In this document: positions 32,527 through 43,700 of the stretch, in pieces
Numbering within the stretch: position 1 is the stretch's first letter
Layout: each line of letters opens with the position of its first letter
NCBI GenBank assembly: GCA_933228895.1
Contig: OW121852.1
Span: forward strand, 127,901,544 to 127,965,543
Length of the DNA: 64,000 bases
Source: Platycnemis pennipes
Taxonomy: Eukaryota > Arthropoda > Insecta > Odonata > Platycnemididae
Direction of reading: 5' to 3'
Made by a program: the position numbers and the translations under genes
The notes under the pieces: generated by a model
Databases searched by the model: none
What the model saw: only the letters and a program-made list of their open reading frames with translations
Told to the model about the DNA's origin: nothing

Positions 32527-32872
32527 AGTCGTCATATTTTGAGCCGAGCTCATCAAATGTAGGGCATGGGGTGTCCGTATCTTCAGTCTCCAAATCCTTC
32601 CTCGCATCATCAAGGTGTGGGTCGTCCTCACTCCCCACTCTATCGTCGATATCATCACGAAACGTTAAAACATTAGAATTCTGTTTGAAAAAGAGGGGTT
32701 CAACCAGGAGAGGTGTGGTAGTTATAAGTACTCTTTTTTCTCCGTTCACGCCTGCGCCCTCTCGCTCGGCGCTCTTCATCTTGCGTCGACTATCCACAGA
32801 CTGGTTTGACACATCTCTATCCCCGATGGCTGGCGGTAGGGACGAGAGAGTGTTGAAGTCACTTTCGGTGGT
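32527..32872 (-). CDS. Possible minus-strand exon encoding an acidic peptide
   Basis: The minus strand is open from a stop at 32873-32875 down to 32507 and runs into GTAAGT at 32526-32521, a consensus splice donor, in phase 1. The peptide includes FNTLSSLPPAIGDRD, then RKMKSAEREGAG and an acidic stretch RDDIDDRVGSEDD. Composition looks more like protein than the surrounding frames. The first in-frame ATG is at 32779-32777. No domain is recognised and no partner exon was found. It could be part of a decayed DNA transposon ORF, the end of a host gene nested in the intron, or chance. Confidence 0.25.
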
Positions 32873-33029
32873 TTACTTCTTGTTCGGACTCTGTTTAAAG
32901 TCGAAGAAAGATTACGAAAACTGGCGCAAACACTCCCGATGACTTTTAGTGCGCATCACAATGTGGTCCAGCGAAACAAACAGCACGAAAATCGTGCCTG
33001 CGATTTGTGCATTTGGAACAAATTAAGTC

Positions 33030-33355
33030 GATTAAATCGATCGACATCAATCAACTATCCCGAGATTGGTTTGACTCAACTCCCCACTTTCCTCTTCAAC
33101 CGTCTCACCTCTTCATGCTTGCATAGTTATTCTCTTTCACATCCTTCATCGCTTCCTCTATATGCGAGGCCTTCCTTTCCCGTTCACCTGTCCCTCGGCG
33201 TTCGTCTTCATCAGGCCATCTCCTCTCATGATGTGGCCGATTAAGTTGTCGATTCTTCTCTTCAAAGATTTCAATAGACTTCTCTCTTCTTCCAATCTTC
33301 TTAATCTTCCTTCGTTTCTCACACGGTCGATCCATTTTATCTTCTTGTGAGACGC
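33030..33355 (-). mobile_element. LINE family C 3' fragment
   Basis: Contains GGCCATCTCCTCTCATGATG, TGGCCGATTAAGTTGTCGAT and CGGTCGATCCATTTTATCTT, the family C tail read on the minus strand (IGHIMRGDGLMKT). More diverged than other copies. Confidence 0.75.
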
Positions 33356-33410
33356 TGCCGAGTGTAAGTCACTGTCAGCCAAACAAGCCCCACCCCAGTC
33401 TTTGTACTTG

Positions 33411-33605
33411 TAGTTATTCGGGACCGACAGCTAAGGTCTTTTGGGCCATTGGACCAACATAGATTGGTATAAGGGCAAAGGTGTGTATTTTTCAGGAAAC
33501 TGAGAAAGGGTAGAGAGAGCGTGGGCTTTGCACTTTATTTTAACGAAAGTTGCCTGGGGGCCCACGGTTCCCATTGGTTGGACAGTGAACTTGAAGTGCT
33601 CTCCA
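33411..33605 (-). mobile_element. Degraded tRNA-SINE (family B) body
   Basis: Minus-strand match to the body of family B only: GACCGACAGC, CAGGAAACTGAGAAAGGGTA, TTAACGAAAG and GGGGGCCCACGG in order. The tRNA-like head is missing. Confidence 0.55.
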
Positions 33606-33727
33606 AAAAGAACTCATATACCCGTCCATATGTTGTATAAATGGAAAATATATTCATATATTCTACCCCCTTCATATGCACTTTTAGCGGAATTCTAGTC
33701 TCTACCCCCTCCAATCGGCAAAAAAAT

Positions 33728-33792
33728 GCGGGCCCTTTTCATAGTAGCCGGGCCCTTTTCTTAAGAGCCGGGCCCTTTTCAAGGTTGGCTCC
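33728..33792. repeat. Three-copy 20-bp tandem repeat with GGGCCC
   Basis: GGGCCCTTTTC followed by nine variable bases, three times with a 20-bp period. Confidence 0.85.
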
Positions 33793-33969
33793 TCCCAGCG
33801 AAAATAGTTCCTACGTCCCTGAGACGTAGTATCCTTCCGTTACCCGGCTGTACCGATTGAATACGTGTTATCGAAGAGTGAAAAATCGTGAAACTAATAT
33901 CGTATTCATAGTTGATTTTCATGATGACAAAAATGTGATTTCGACAGTTCGAGATAATCGATTTTGAAA
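33793..33969. other. Unassigned intron 2 sequence
   Basis: No feature recognised. Confidence 0.3.
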
Positions 33970-34340
33970 TGGAAAGAGCGTCGCGGCGAGCGATATGGCG
34001 ATTGTCTGTGCGGCGAGTATCTCGGAACTCCCAAAATTCCCGATGAAGGAACCCCTTTGCCGAGGAAGCGCCTCGTTCTTTTTTAAATGCGCCGGCGTGC
34101 GATGGGTGCGGTAATCAGATCCCCCACGGCCGGTGGTGCGGCTCCTCTTGAGGTTGTGTTGTGTCTTGGGGGCTCACGGAAGTGGAGAACAATTGCCTCG
34201 TCTCCGTGTTGCGGCGAGGCCGTTAGCCCGGTGTTTACTCTGCTCGTTAGGGGCGCCCTCCGCTAATCAGGCGAACAAACGAATAAGCGTGCGCTCGGCG
34301 TCAGAGTAACCTTCACCCGAATAATCCCGGAAGCAGGGCA
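33970..34340. promoter_or_regulatory. GC/CpG-rich island in intron 2
   Basis: About 370 bp of raised GC and CpG content in an AT-rich intron, with no long frame and no transposon signature. Candidate enhancer or internal promoter. Confidence 0.3.
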
Positions 34341-34451
34341 GGCAGCGTCCCCTGAGATGGGTTTGGCGCCAATTGGGTTCCAGGGGCCTGCCGTGAAACA
34401 ACTTACAGAGCTGGTGGATCCAAACTGTGGCACTCATGCTTACGTGTAATA

Positions 34452-34560
34452 TGGCGAAGTTGGTTTAGAGCTGATGGTTGGAGCATTGAGCTGCTGGCTG
34501 AAGATCCTTGGTTCGAATCCTGGAAAGGTCTCTGGACATTACCAGTAAAACCCAATATGA
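34452..34560 (+). mobile_element. tRNA-like SINE remnant of another family
   Basis: TGGTTTAGAGCTGATGG resembles an A box and GGTTCGAATCC is a perfect B box 40-50 bp later. No body similarity to family B. No cloverleaf could be drawn, so not called as a tRNA gene. Confidence 0.45.
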
Positions 34561-35094
34561 ATAATCTCGGGGTATCAAATCTCCCTGGGTATTTGTTGCT
34601 TGTGAAAAATTACTTAAGTGTCGAGTAATAAAATTAGTGATATTGGGGAACTTGTGCTAGGATGCAGGTTGTGCTGAAGTTTTACTATTTGTGCTTCTCT
34701 ACCTTATGGAACAAAGGAAGTCAATTGCCTCAGCAGTAGATTGTGAATAATAAAGCCACAAAAATTCATATGAATTGGTTCCTAAGAGGATGCAGCTGCT
34801 GACCCTTGTTACATTTCAAATGTTATCTTCAGCTCTGTCCTTTGTTATTTGAAGCCATTTCTAAATCGAGGGAGCAAGTCCTGAGGATGAGGATTCTCGT
34901 TTATGTCCCATCCCTGTGTATTAAGGATGCAATTTGCACTAACATTGTTTATTTTACTCATGAACAGTTTTTATTGCTCATCATGGATTCTATGCATACA
35001 TATTTATCTGGAACATTATTACTGTTATACATAAAGCTCCTTGTTTTAATTTCTGGTGAATTTAACTGAATGAAGATTAGATGGCCACTGATTG
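34561..35094. other. Unassigned intron 2 sequence
   Basis: No gene or repeat recognised. Confidence 0.35.
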
Positions 35095-36374
35095 GGGGCA
35101 GGTATCTTCATCAGGGAAAACCGGGAAAACCTGGAATTGTCAGGGAATTTTGGAAATCTGGAAAAGTCAGGGAATAGTCAGGTAATTCTCATAAAAGTCA
35201 GGGAGAAACTGGGATAGGAAATTCTCATTATTTTTCTACCATTACGTTTACCGGGCAGTCTTTCCCGCCCTTTATTTCACCAAAACATTTCACCAACTAA
35301 AACTAATGTCCGTCGCCGAAGTGCATAGAATAAATCCTGTCAATTCGTTGAACATTCAGTTGTGAATCTTAGTTATTTAGTTGTGAATCAGTCGTACAAT
35401 GTATCCCTTTTGTATATCCTTAATGCGATATTTGCCTAGTAGTGTTAAAATTCATGATCACCATGTATTCCGCTTATCACAAGGAATCCGAGGCTATGTT
35501 GTTCGGAAAATTTTACATCGCATTTTTTTTAACTTCCGAGACCCAGGTGTAGAGGTAGTTGCAGCACACTAGCTTGTAGTAAATACGTGCTTGCAGTTCT
35601 AAAAATACGAGATGATGATTATTAAAATGGTAGTACAAGTACCATCACACGTTTAAACAAAATCTTACGTGAGATCATCTTCAATTCCCATACCCCCCTT
35701 CGCGAGACAGTAAGAAGTGTCCTCCTCCCCTCCCCTCGTTTCACGCTCGACGTAATTATTGAATGGCCCCCTTAGCTCCATCTTGAAGCAATTTGGTCAG
35801 GTCGCAAACCACCTCAAATATGATATTCCTGAATATGATGCTGCCGTTGCCAATTGCCTCCTGTTTTCGCTCGCAGTGACGTGATTACGTTTTGTTTGTT
35901 TAAAGAAATATTTTTACATTTTTGGTTCCCTCTTAAAATCAAGGGGTTATAACCATGTTAATCAAATTGTTATAACGTCACTTGTGCCATTTGATTTTGA
36001 TCCAGTCTAAAACTTGGGCTTGCTTTGTATTTTTCACGCAACTTGTTCCAGAGTCTGCCAGTAAATTGGCCATTAACTTTCCCTTCGATGCCTTTTTTGT
36101 ACTCTTAAACTTCCCAGAACTACCACGACATGCCACCTCTTCCTTGAAGAATTAGACATTGTCAATTTGTAATTTTACCGAAGGAAACATACACGGCCAC
36201 AGAAATGCGATACGAGGCTTCGTACCCGTGGCCACGAAAATTTAATTCAGCAGAAATAAAATATTCTGATAATAGCAGACGTTTTGGTGATCGGTCAGGG
36301 AAATTGGTAAGGCCATCAGAGAAAACTCAGGGAATAGTCAGGGAATTTGAAAATTGGATATCAGTAGCCACCCT
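35095..36374 (-). mobile_element. DNA transposon family G, copy 2
   Basis: Collinear with copy 1: subterminal TCAGGGAAAACCGGGAAAAC at the left, AATGTATCCCTTTTGTATAT in the interior and CAGTAGCCACCCT at the right. The left terminal GGGTGGC is not preserved, and no target duplication is clear. On the minus strand the block EVACRGSSGKFKSTKKASKG is kept. Confidence 0.8.
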
Positions 36375-36669
36375 GTTCATGGTGTAGAAATGTTGTTTTA
36401 GTGTCTTCTTGCGGCACTTAGTATCCCATAAAATGTGTTGTGTTGCCTGTATAGGGTTATTAACCCATTGACTTAAAGGGCCAGTGAATCACCGGGTCCC
36501 TTTATGTATTTATTTATTTATTACTAGCTGAAGGTGCCCTTGAAATTCAACAGGAGGGAGAAATATATTAAATACGAATTTTATTAAGAAATTGAAACAT
36601 TTTTCATGAAGGGGAAAAACAAACTTGTGTTATGGAGTTATCTATGGCTCCAAGTCAGTATTGGAACCA
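36375..36669. other. Unassigned intron 2 sequence
   Basis: Short AT-rich stretch with a TTTA repeat near 36510-36522; nothing else seen. Confidence 0.3.
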
Positions 36670-37350
36670 TCGTCATCATCATCATCATCAGTCAACAATC
36701 CTAGAATTGGTTTGACGCAGCCTTCCACTCTATTCTTCTATCGGCCAACCTCTTCATATTGAGGTAACTCCTCTTTTTAACATCCTTCACAATCTGTTCT
36801 ATATAACTTATACGAGGCCTGCCTTTTCCATTCTTTCCGTTTAATTTTCCCTTGACGATGTCTTCATCACACCATCGTGTCTTAAGATGTGGCCGATTAA
36901 GTTGTCCCATCTTCTTTTTAGGGTCTTCAGTGGACATCTCTTTTCTTTCACTCTTCTAAAGACATCATCGTTTGTCACTCGATCGATCCATTTTATCTTC
37001 ATAATTCTTCAGTAGCACCACATTTCAAATGCTTCCAGCTGTGATTGCTCTGCTGCTTTTATTGTCCATTCTTCGCTGCCACATGGTAGAATGCTCCAGA
37101 TGTAGGTTCTAATGAAATGTTTCCTCACTTCCACTCTTTTATTTGCAGCTGTAAGCAGAATCTTCTTTTGGTAAAATGCCCTTTTTGCTTGGGCAATTCT
37201 ATTGGTAATTCCTCTTTTACTTCTTCCATCGCTGGTTACTAGGCTTCCCTGGTAACAGAACTCTTCCAACTCCTCAATTTTTTTGTTTTTATAGTTTAAT
37301 TGGTCCTAGCTTCTTTTCTCCTACTGCATACCAATACCTTAGTTTTCTTT
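36670..37350 (-). mobile_element. LINE family C 3' part, best-preserved minus-strand copy
   Basis: Starts (3' end) with a CATCAT microsatellite at 36672-36690. The minus strand encodes EEFCYQGSLVTSDGRSKRG, RIAQAKRAFYQKKILLTAAN, EEWTIKAAEQSQLEAFEMWC and MGQLNRPHLKTRWCDED in successive frames, so it is the C-terminal third of an RTE-like LINE protein. Frameshift near 36940-37010. 5' truncated near 37350. Confidence 0.85.
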
Positions 37351-37499
37351 TTATTGTTCTTCATCGGAACATTTATTATTCATTTCACAATTCCTGGGTA
37401 ACTTTGGCAAGCATATAAAAAGTTTTGTCTACTGCACAGAACAAGCGTGCATTGACAATAGCAAAGAACATGGAATGTAAGAATTGGGGTGAGTTGACT

Positions 37500-39963
37500 G
37501 GGTGGCGATTGTCAGGGAAAACTGAGAAAACCTGGAATTGTCAGGGAATTTGGAAATTCTGGAAAAGTCGGGGCAATGTCAGGGAATTCTCGTAACAGTC
37601 AGGGAGAAACTGGGATAGAAAATTCTCGTTATTTTTCTAAAATTACGTTTATCGGCCAGTCTTTCCTGCTCTTTATTTCACCAACTAAACTAAAGTCGCT
37701 GACGTGCATAGAATAAGCCCCATCAAATTGATGACCATTCAGTTGTGAATCTTAGTTATTTAGTGGCAAATCAGACATGCAGTGTATCACTTTTGTATAT
37801 CCTTTATGCGATATTTGTCTAGTAGTGTTAAAATTCATGATCACCATGTATTCCGCTCATCACAAGGAATCTGAGGAATGTTGTTCAGAAGATTTTACCT
37901 CACGGTTTTTTTTAAATTCTGAGACTCAGGTTGAGAGGTAGCTGGAGACACTAGCTCATGGTAAATACGTGCTTACAGTTCTAAAAATATGAGACAATGA
38001 TTATTAAAACTTAAATAAAGGTACGATCAAACGTGTAATTCAAACGTTACTTAAGATCATCGTGGATTCCCATACCCCCCTTCGTGAGACAGTAAGAAGT
38101 GACAGTCCTCCTCCCCTCCCCACCTTTCATGCTCGATGTAATTATTGAATAGCCCCCTTAGCTCCCTCTTGAAGCAATTTAGTCAGGTCACAAAACACCT
38201 CAAATATGATATTCCTGAATGTGATGTTGCGGTTGCTAATTGTTTCCTGTTTTCGCTCCCAGTGGTACACTAACGTTTTGTTTGTTTATGCAAATAATTT
38301 TACATAAATGGTTCCCTCTTACTATCATGTTATTCAAGTTGTTATTCGCTTCGGAAGGTCACTCGTGCTATCCGATTTTGATCTAGTACTGCAACCACTT
38401 GGCTTTGTTTTGTATTTTTCGTGCACCTTAGTGATTCCTGTGCTGGAGTCCACTAGTAAATTGGCCATTAACTTTCTCTTCGATGCCTTTTCAGTAATCC
38501 TCAACTTCCCAGAACTACCACGTCACGCTACCTCTTTCTTGAAGAATTAGACATTGTCAATTTATAATTTTACCAAAGGAAACATGCACAGCCACGGAAA
38601 TATGATACGCAGCCTCGAAAGCTCACTCGCCTGGGTCAATGCTCACAATGGTTCTGGGACTCACCGTAATGCAACACTGATATACAGTAGAAATTCGATT
38701 TTATGTAAAATTTGATTTTACACAAGTGAATGAGTGAATTTGGATTTGCTGGAAAAGTCAGGAAAATGTCAGGGAAGCATTGCCCCGGCTGACTCCTTGA
38801 GTATTGTTATGGAATCATTATTTGATTTTATGGGAATTTGATGCAATGATTTTCATCTATTAAGGCTATTTTGGTCCACGGTGGAGGTATCAATTCGATT
38901 TTTCGAAATGAAACATCAGTTCTTAAAGAAACTTAAAATCGGGCAGATTCTTCTCCATCAAAAAGGGAGTCTTCAATTTTATGCTGTACTACTGTGAAAT
39001 TCAACTGTAAAGAATCATTTTAATGGTATACGTTTATGTTTTACATTACCCCATCTTTCAGCCCGAATAGTTATGGGTTCGAGGTTTTTATTTGTTTACA
39101 CCTTGACAGTTGCGCTGGAATGCTCACACAAAGATGCTTTATGACTTTGAGATAGGAACCCTGTCAGATGTTCTGAGTGACGAGATGAAGCTCGCTTTGG
39201 GGTCGCCTGCAAATATGCATGTCGTGACACTAGCGTGCATTGTTGAGTGGAATCTCAGGTATGGACAACGTTTGTCCTAGACTGATGCCAACAACCGAGG
39301 TAATTTGGGGGATATGTGACATTGTAATATTATATAAAACATCACAACTGATAGCATCACATGACTAAACCTCGCCTAAATGCTTGGCTATAATTTTTTC
39401 CCATAGACACATGTTCACCCGCCATCTTTCCCATGTACTGGATAGGCCTGTTTTGGTTGTGTTGTCTGTACTTTCCCAATCTAGAGCTTTAAGTGGAATT
39501 CGATATAAGGTTTGGGTTACCCAAAAATTGAATAAATTGGTTTGAAAAGTCAAGCAATATGGCAATGATAGCAAACAGTGTAATTCAAGGCAAAGAAATT
39601 ACGATTTTTAATAAATGATATACATGAGTGATATTATCGTATATGCTACAGGTGCTGTTTTTACCCTTTTGCACCGGAGCCTTGCAGTGAAAAATACAAG
39701 ATTAAAAGTGCCTATATTTTGGATGATAATTTAACTTATGAAGGTTTAACATATTTTTTCATTAGGGTGAACTTGTAGCTTTTAATGTATTGATTTCAGC
39801 TTTTAACATTTTCTGAGTTTAGACAAAAATTTAATTCAGCAGAAATAAAATAATCTGATAATAAGATACCTTTTAGCGATCGGTCAGGGAAATTGTCAAG
39901 TCCATCAGGAAAAAGTGAGGGAATGGTCAGGAACTTTAAAACTTGGATATCAGTAGCCACCCT
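37500..39963 (-). mobile_element. DNA transposon family G, copy 3 (longest)
   Basis: Left GGGTGGCGATTGTCAGGGAA and right CAGTAGCCACCCT. Shares the left 1.1 kb and the right 180 bp with copy 1, but has about 1.1 kb in the middle (38650-39780) that copy 1 lacks. Either this is closer to the parent element or it holds an unrecognised nested insertion. The minus-strand block GKLRITEKASKRKLMANLLV is kept near 38440-38530. Confidence 0.75.
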
Positions 39964-41164
39964 GGTTAGGCATTTTTCTGTTGGTGCTATTCTGTGATCT
40001 TAGACTCTTCTTGAAATATCAAGATTCTTCTTAAAATGCCGGTGTCTAAAACTGTGGATTCGAGTTCACATGACACTGAATATGAAGTGCAGCTGATGCC
40101 AGTCGAGTGCCAATACCTTTTGGTGCATTATACTTCACAGACTCATGTTCACAGACAAATGGGGTTCCTCAGAATTTACAAGAAGAGGCTGCTGTCTATT
40201 TACTATTTTCTTCAGACCTATTTTAAATTCACCTCATCTCACCCAATGACTCCTTACTTGTTATGGAGTAATTCGACTTGGTGATGCTTGAGACAGAAAA
40301 TTTTAATATTTTTTCAGTTAGTCCAGCCTGTGAAAACTTTTCTGAGTGTTTAAAGAAGTATTCCTATGAGTTCTCCAAGTATTCCTATGAGTATATTCTT
40401 TGAAAGACTACTTATAGTTGATATATTTTTATGGTGGTATGTGGAAAATGTGTCAGCTGGTAAACTTTCACTTAACCCTTTCAATGCGGCACCATATGAT
40501 GGTACCTTTGCCGGTGTCGGAACATGTTTTTTTGCCTAACTCTATTTAGTTTGCCTGATTTAAGCATAACATACATATAAATTGCGTGTACTGGCCTTTT
40601 TTCATCTCTTTGAAAAAAATTTTTTTTTATGACATTCAGGAATGTCATCAGCTCCTGGCGATGTTTCCTGACTTATGCAACCCGCACAACTGATGCGGTG
40701 ATTCGTTTCTTTTGCGAAATTTTAGAGGAAAGCTTCAAATTATTGTCTTGTTTAAGTTCAGTAAGAGGTTAATGGTTGCTTTTATCCAAGCAAAGAAGTT
40801 TTAGCACAGGTATTTGTCTGCTTATATTTTAAATTTTGATTTTTGTTCTGTAAGAATGTATACAATTTGTACTTATCATGATCGCATTTTTTTGCTGTAA
40901 ATATTTCGGCTTTGAGTTGAGTTATATGAAGATGAAATGTGTTCTCTATTCGTAATGGTTAAATACATTTTACTCGATAGCGTTTTAAATTTTCCTTCTC
41001 CTTGTACTCCTTAAATTTTCCTTCCCTTATGTACAAGAAAAAAACCCTATATCTCTAGGCGCTGCAAAGATTTTGCCTCCATGAAAGCCACTAACAACTA
41101 TAAAATTATATTGATTATATCAATCGTACCATCCCGCGCTCCATGTGTAGAATCAATACATTTT
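39964..41164. other. Unassigned intron 2 sequence
   Basis: AT-rich. GACATTCAGGAATGTC near 40631 is a short palindrome. No gene supported. Confidence 0.35.
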
Positions 41165-41253
41165 TGTTGCATTGTAACTTAAACAGATGGGATTCTTATC
41201 TTTAGAAAGAAAATACACCCCTTTCCATCACCTTTTTAAGTTACAATGCAACA
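41165..41253. repeat. Perfect 19-bp inverted repeat, 51-bp loop
   Basis: TGTTGCATTGTAACTTAAA at 41165-41183 and its exact reverse complement at 41235-41253. Immediately after, ACAAATGGTGTC is directly repeated twice. Confidence 0.85.
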
Positions 41254-41836
41254 AATGGTGTCCGATGGCAACAAATGGTGTCGAACGCGACAACATCGCA
41301 CGGAATTCCCAGGCCATGCGGCCGTTTCCTCTCGCTCGCTTCACTCCTCTTGTTGTTGGAAACACCGAATTAAATGTAAGCGCACATAAAATAAACAACT
41401 AAATAAATTCCAAATATCGAGAATCGATTAGCATTGTATTACCATAAGCTCCATGACAGGACAAGATTCGTATCGATATGACCATGCAGTACTGAGAAAA
41501 AGTTGTTTCACAAAATTTACAAGAACAATTTTATTACAACTTCGATTATCTTAAAACTTTGTACATACCTTAACAAGTTCCTTTATGTCGTATTAAAGTT
41601 TGGTTATGATCCAATGAATACTTTTAAAGTTATGAATTTTTAAAGTGAGCATTCCGTTTAAAACGGTGAAAAAACCGGCACTTTTTTTGTTTCGCAGACA
41701 ATAAAATTTTAACAAGTTAAAATAAAAATTTTCACTTTCCACATTTAAACACAGAATTAAATTTGCTAATTTTTGATATAACTTGTTTTCATGTGGGACT
41801 ACACGTGCAACTGTCATTGACTTGTAAACTCGAGTG
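41254..41836. other. Unassigned intron 2 sequence next to a piggyBac remnant
   Basis: A minus-strand frame (41901-41593) continues from the piggyBac piece but is not recognisable as transposase beyond its start. Confidence 0.3.
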
Positions 41837-42214
41837 TCATGACTTTTTTCCACGACAGTAGAGTAGCATCGACTCGTCGATGCACAATGCCCTTCCTCCA
41901 TCGCCTCCTGGAAGCAGTTTAGAAGTATAGTTTAGTCCGCTGCCACACACCTTTATGGTGGCTTGAAGGGTATTATGTAGATGTAGAAGGGATCTTATTT
42001 TACATAGACGATCTCTGGGAGCAGGATCGTTCTCATCAGGATTTTTAGCAACGTGCAGTGCTTGCAATATCCCTAGAAAACGATCCCTCAGCATCGAATT
42101 TTTTAAACCTCGATTACCTTTATTTAAAATTGAAAAATATCGATGTTTTTCAATAATCGGACATCCGGTTTGTTCTGATTGTCCCCATGTGGAAGAGCAG
42201 GCCCAACCAAACAT
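41837..42214 (-). pseudogene. piggyBac-type transposase fragment
   Basis: The minus strand encodes SMLRDRFLGILQALHVAKN, DENDPAPRDRLCKIRSLL and ALCIDESMLLYCRGKK, matching the conserved DDE core region of piggyBac transposases; the Asp of IDESM is one of the expected catalytic residues. Between RSLL and the Asp box a family A LINE tail has inserted, adding foreign codons without breaking the frame. The protein is truncated at both ends. Confidence 0.8.
41939..41988 (+). mobile_element. LINE family A 3' tail inserted in piggyBac transposase
   Basis: TGCCACACACCTTTATGGTG, GCTTGAAGGGTATTATG and TAGATGTAGA, the family A 3' end. Confidence 0.75.
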
Positions 42215-42666
42215 TAAACTACTCCCTATACAATGGCTTCCTGTCCGTTATCCTCCCTCTAGGAGATGGGTTGTTCAAAAATATGCACTCCGCATTCTTC
42301 TCCGTCTCCCGAAGAATAAGGACATTAACCCCATCATTAAACACCAAAATACTGAAGAAGAATAAAACGCTACACTGATAATCAATTGGTAAAACACGAA
42401 TGCCAGTAGTAGTTCAGTAACACATGTAACACACAAAAAAACAACGTACATCGGAAAATATCACACTGAAACTACAGCGAAAAAGTCGCAAAAACTCAAA
42501 AAAATCGTAAAAACGCGAAAAACTACAGAAAAGCCAAAATTTGGTGAAACCAGAAACGAAGCACACGACAGGACAGCCAGAACCCAACTGCAGAGCGGAG
42601 AAAAGAAAGCACTCCGTAACAGCCACGCGTAGTTCTGTTATAGCCATTCAAAAGGATCCCAAGGGC
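42215..42666. other. Unassigned intron 2 sequence
   Basis: A-rich stretch at 42425-42545; otherwise no recognised feature. Confidence 0.3.
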
Positions 42667-42728
42667 ATGACAGCCCTGGCTGTCATCCGCGCTGGCGGCT
42701 GGGAGCGGATGACAGCCAGGGCAGTCAT
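42667..42728. repeat. 24-bp inverted repeat, 14-bp loop
   Basis: Arms 42667-42690 and 42705-42728 pair with one mismatch; the core is CCCTGGCTGTCATCCGC. A strong hairpin if transcribed. Confidence 0.85.
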
Positions 42729-42749
42729 CCGCATTGAATGGGTTAACAT

Positions 42750-42868
42750 AACACATCGGTCTACAATCCTAAGTTCAGTTTGTTGCAGCTCTCCACTCAA
42801 ATCTCCTATCAGCTAACCTCTTCATGTTGATTTATATCTTCTCTTTCACATCCTTTACAACTTTTGCA
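42750..42868 (-). mobile_element. LINE family C 3' fragment
   Basis: TCTACAATCCTAAGTTCAGT, AGCTCTCCACTCAAATCTCC and CTCTTTCACATCCTTTAC in the family C order. Confidence 0.7.
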
Positions 42869-42989
42869 TTAAACCAGTCAGATCTCTTCTGTTCAGGGAC
42901 TTTATTCAGATTAACTTGATCTCTCGCATTCAAATTACAGAAGGTGAAAAAATGAAAGTGACACTAAAAAACTGACCATACTTGAGAAT

Positions 42990-43700
42990 CTTATTGTTGT
43001 AATGACAACTCGTAATATTACAGTTGCCAACACTCTTCCTCCATCCTACAGTTTGAAAAAATCATTTCATATGTTTTTACAAATGAAACTGAGCTAATTG
43101 TGATAGAAAACTTATGTTTCGGGCTAGCTAAACCTTTGTTAATTATATCTGCTTCCATTTGTTCACTTGAAACATATTTGAACAAAGTACCATTGCTTTC
43201 ATTAGCATTTTAAACAAAGTGGTAATGAATGTCAAAACGTTTATTTCTTTTATGAAAGACCGGATTCAATGCAAGCTTTTGTGCACTGTTGTCACAACAA
43301 GTGAAAGATCTTGGGTGACCAATTAATTGAGTCAGTAAACACTTTAAATGAAATACTTCCTTACTATCTCAGAGATGGCAACATACTCTGCTTCAGTACT
43401 AGACAGTGCAATATTTCTTTACCTTCTTGCTTCCCAAGAAATTGCTGCATTACTCAATTTGAAGACATAACCACAGTACAATTTCCTACTAGTCAAGTTG
43501 TTGCCCCAGTCAGCATCCACAAAACAAACAATATTTTCCCTTGTTTGCCTATACAATAGCTCCATGTCAATAGTACCCTTGCACTCATGACATTCACTTT
43601 TCTTGAGTGTATTTGGGACATCTTCACGTTGGCACTGATGGAACCTAGTCTCGTACACTACATTGTGTCCACCTCATTGATGATGAGTTCACGTAAATTT
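42990..43700 (-). pseudogene. copia-like retrotransposon RNase H fragment
   Basis: The minus strand has FVDADWGNNLTSRK, GYVFKLSNAAISWEA, then a frameshift and LSSTEAEYVAI-type residues, and further on KRFDIHYHF and YVSSEQMEADIINKGLASPK, all landmarks of copia/Ty1 RNase H and its C-terminal tail. Stops and frameshifts interrupt it. No LTR could be identified. Only the end of pol is present. Confidence 0.8.
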
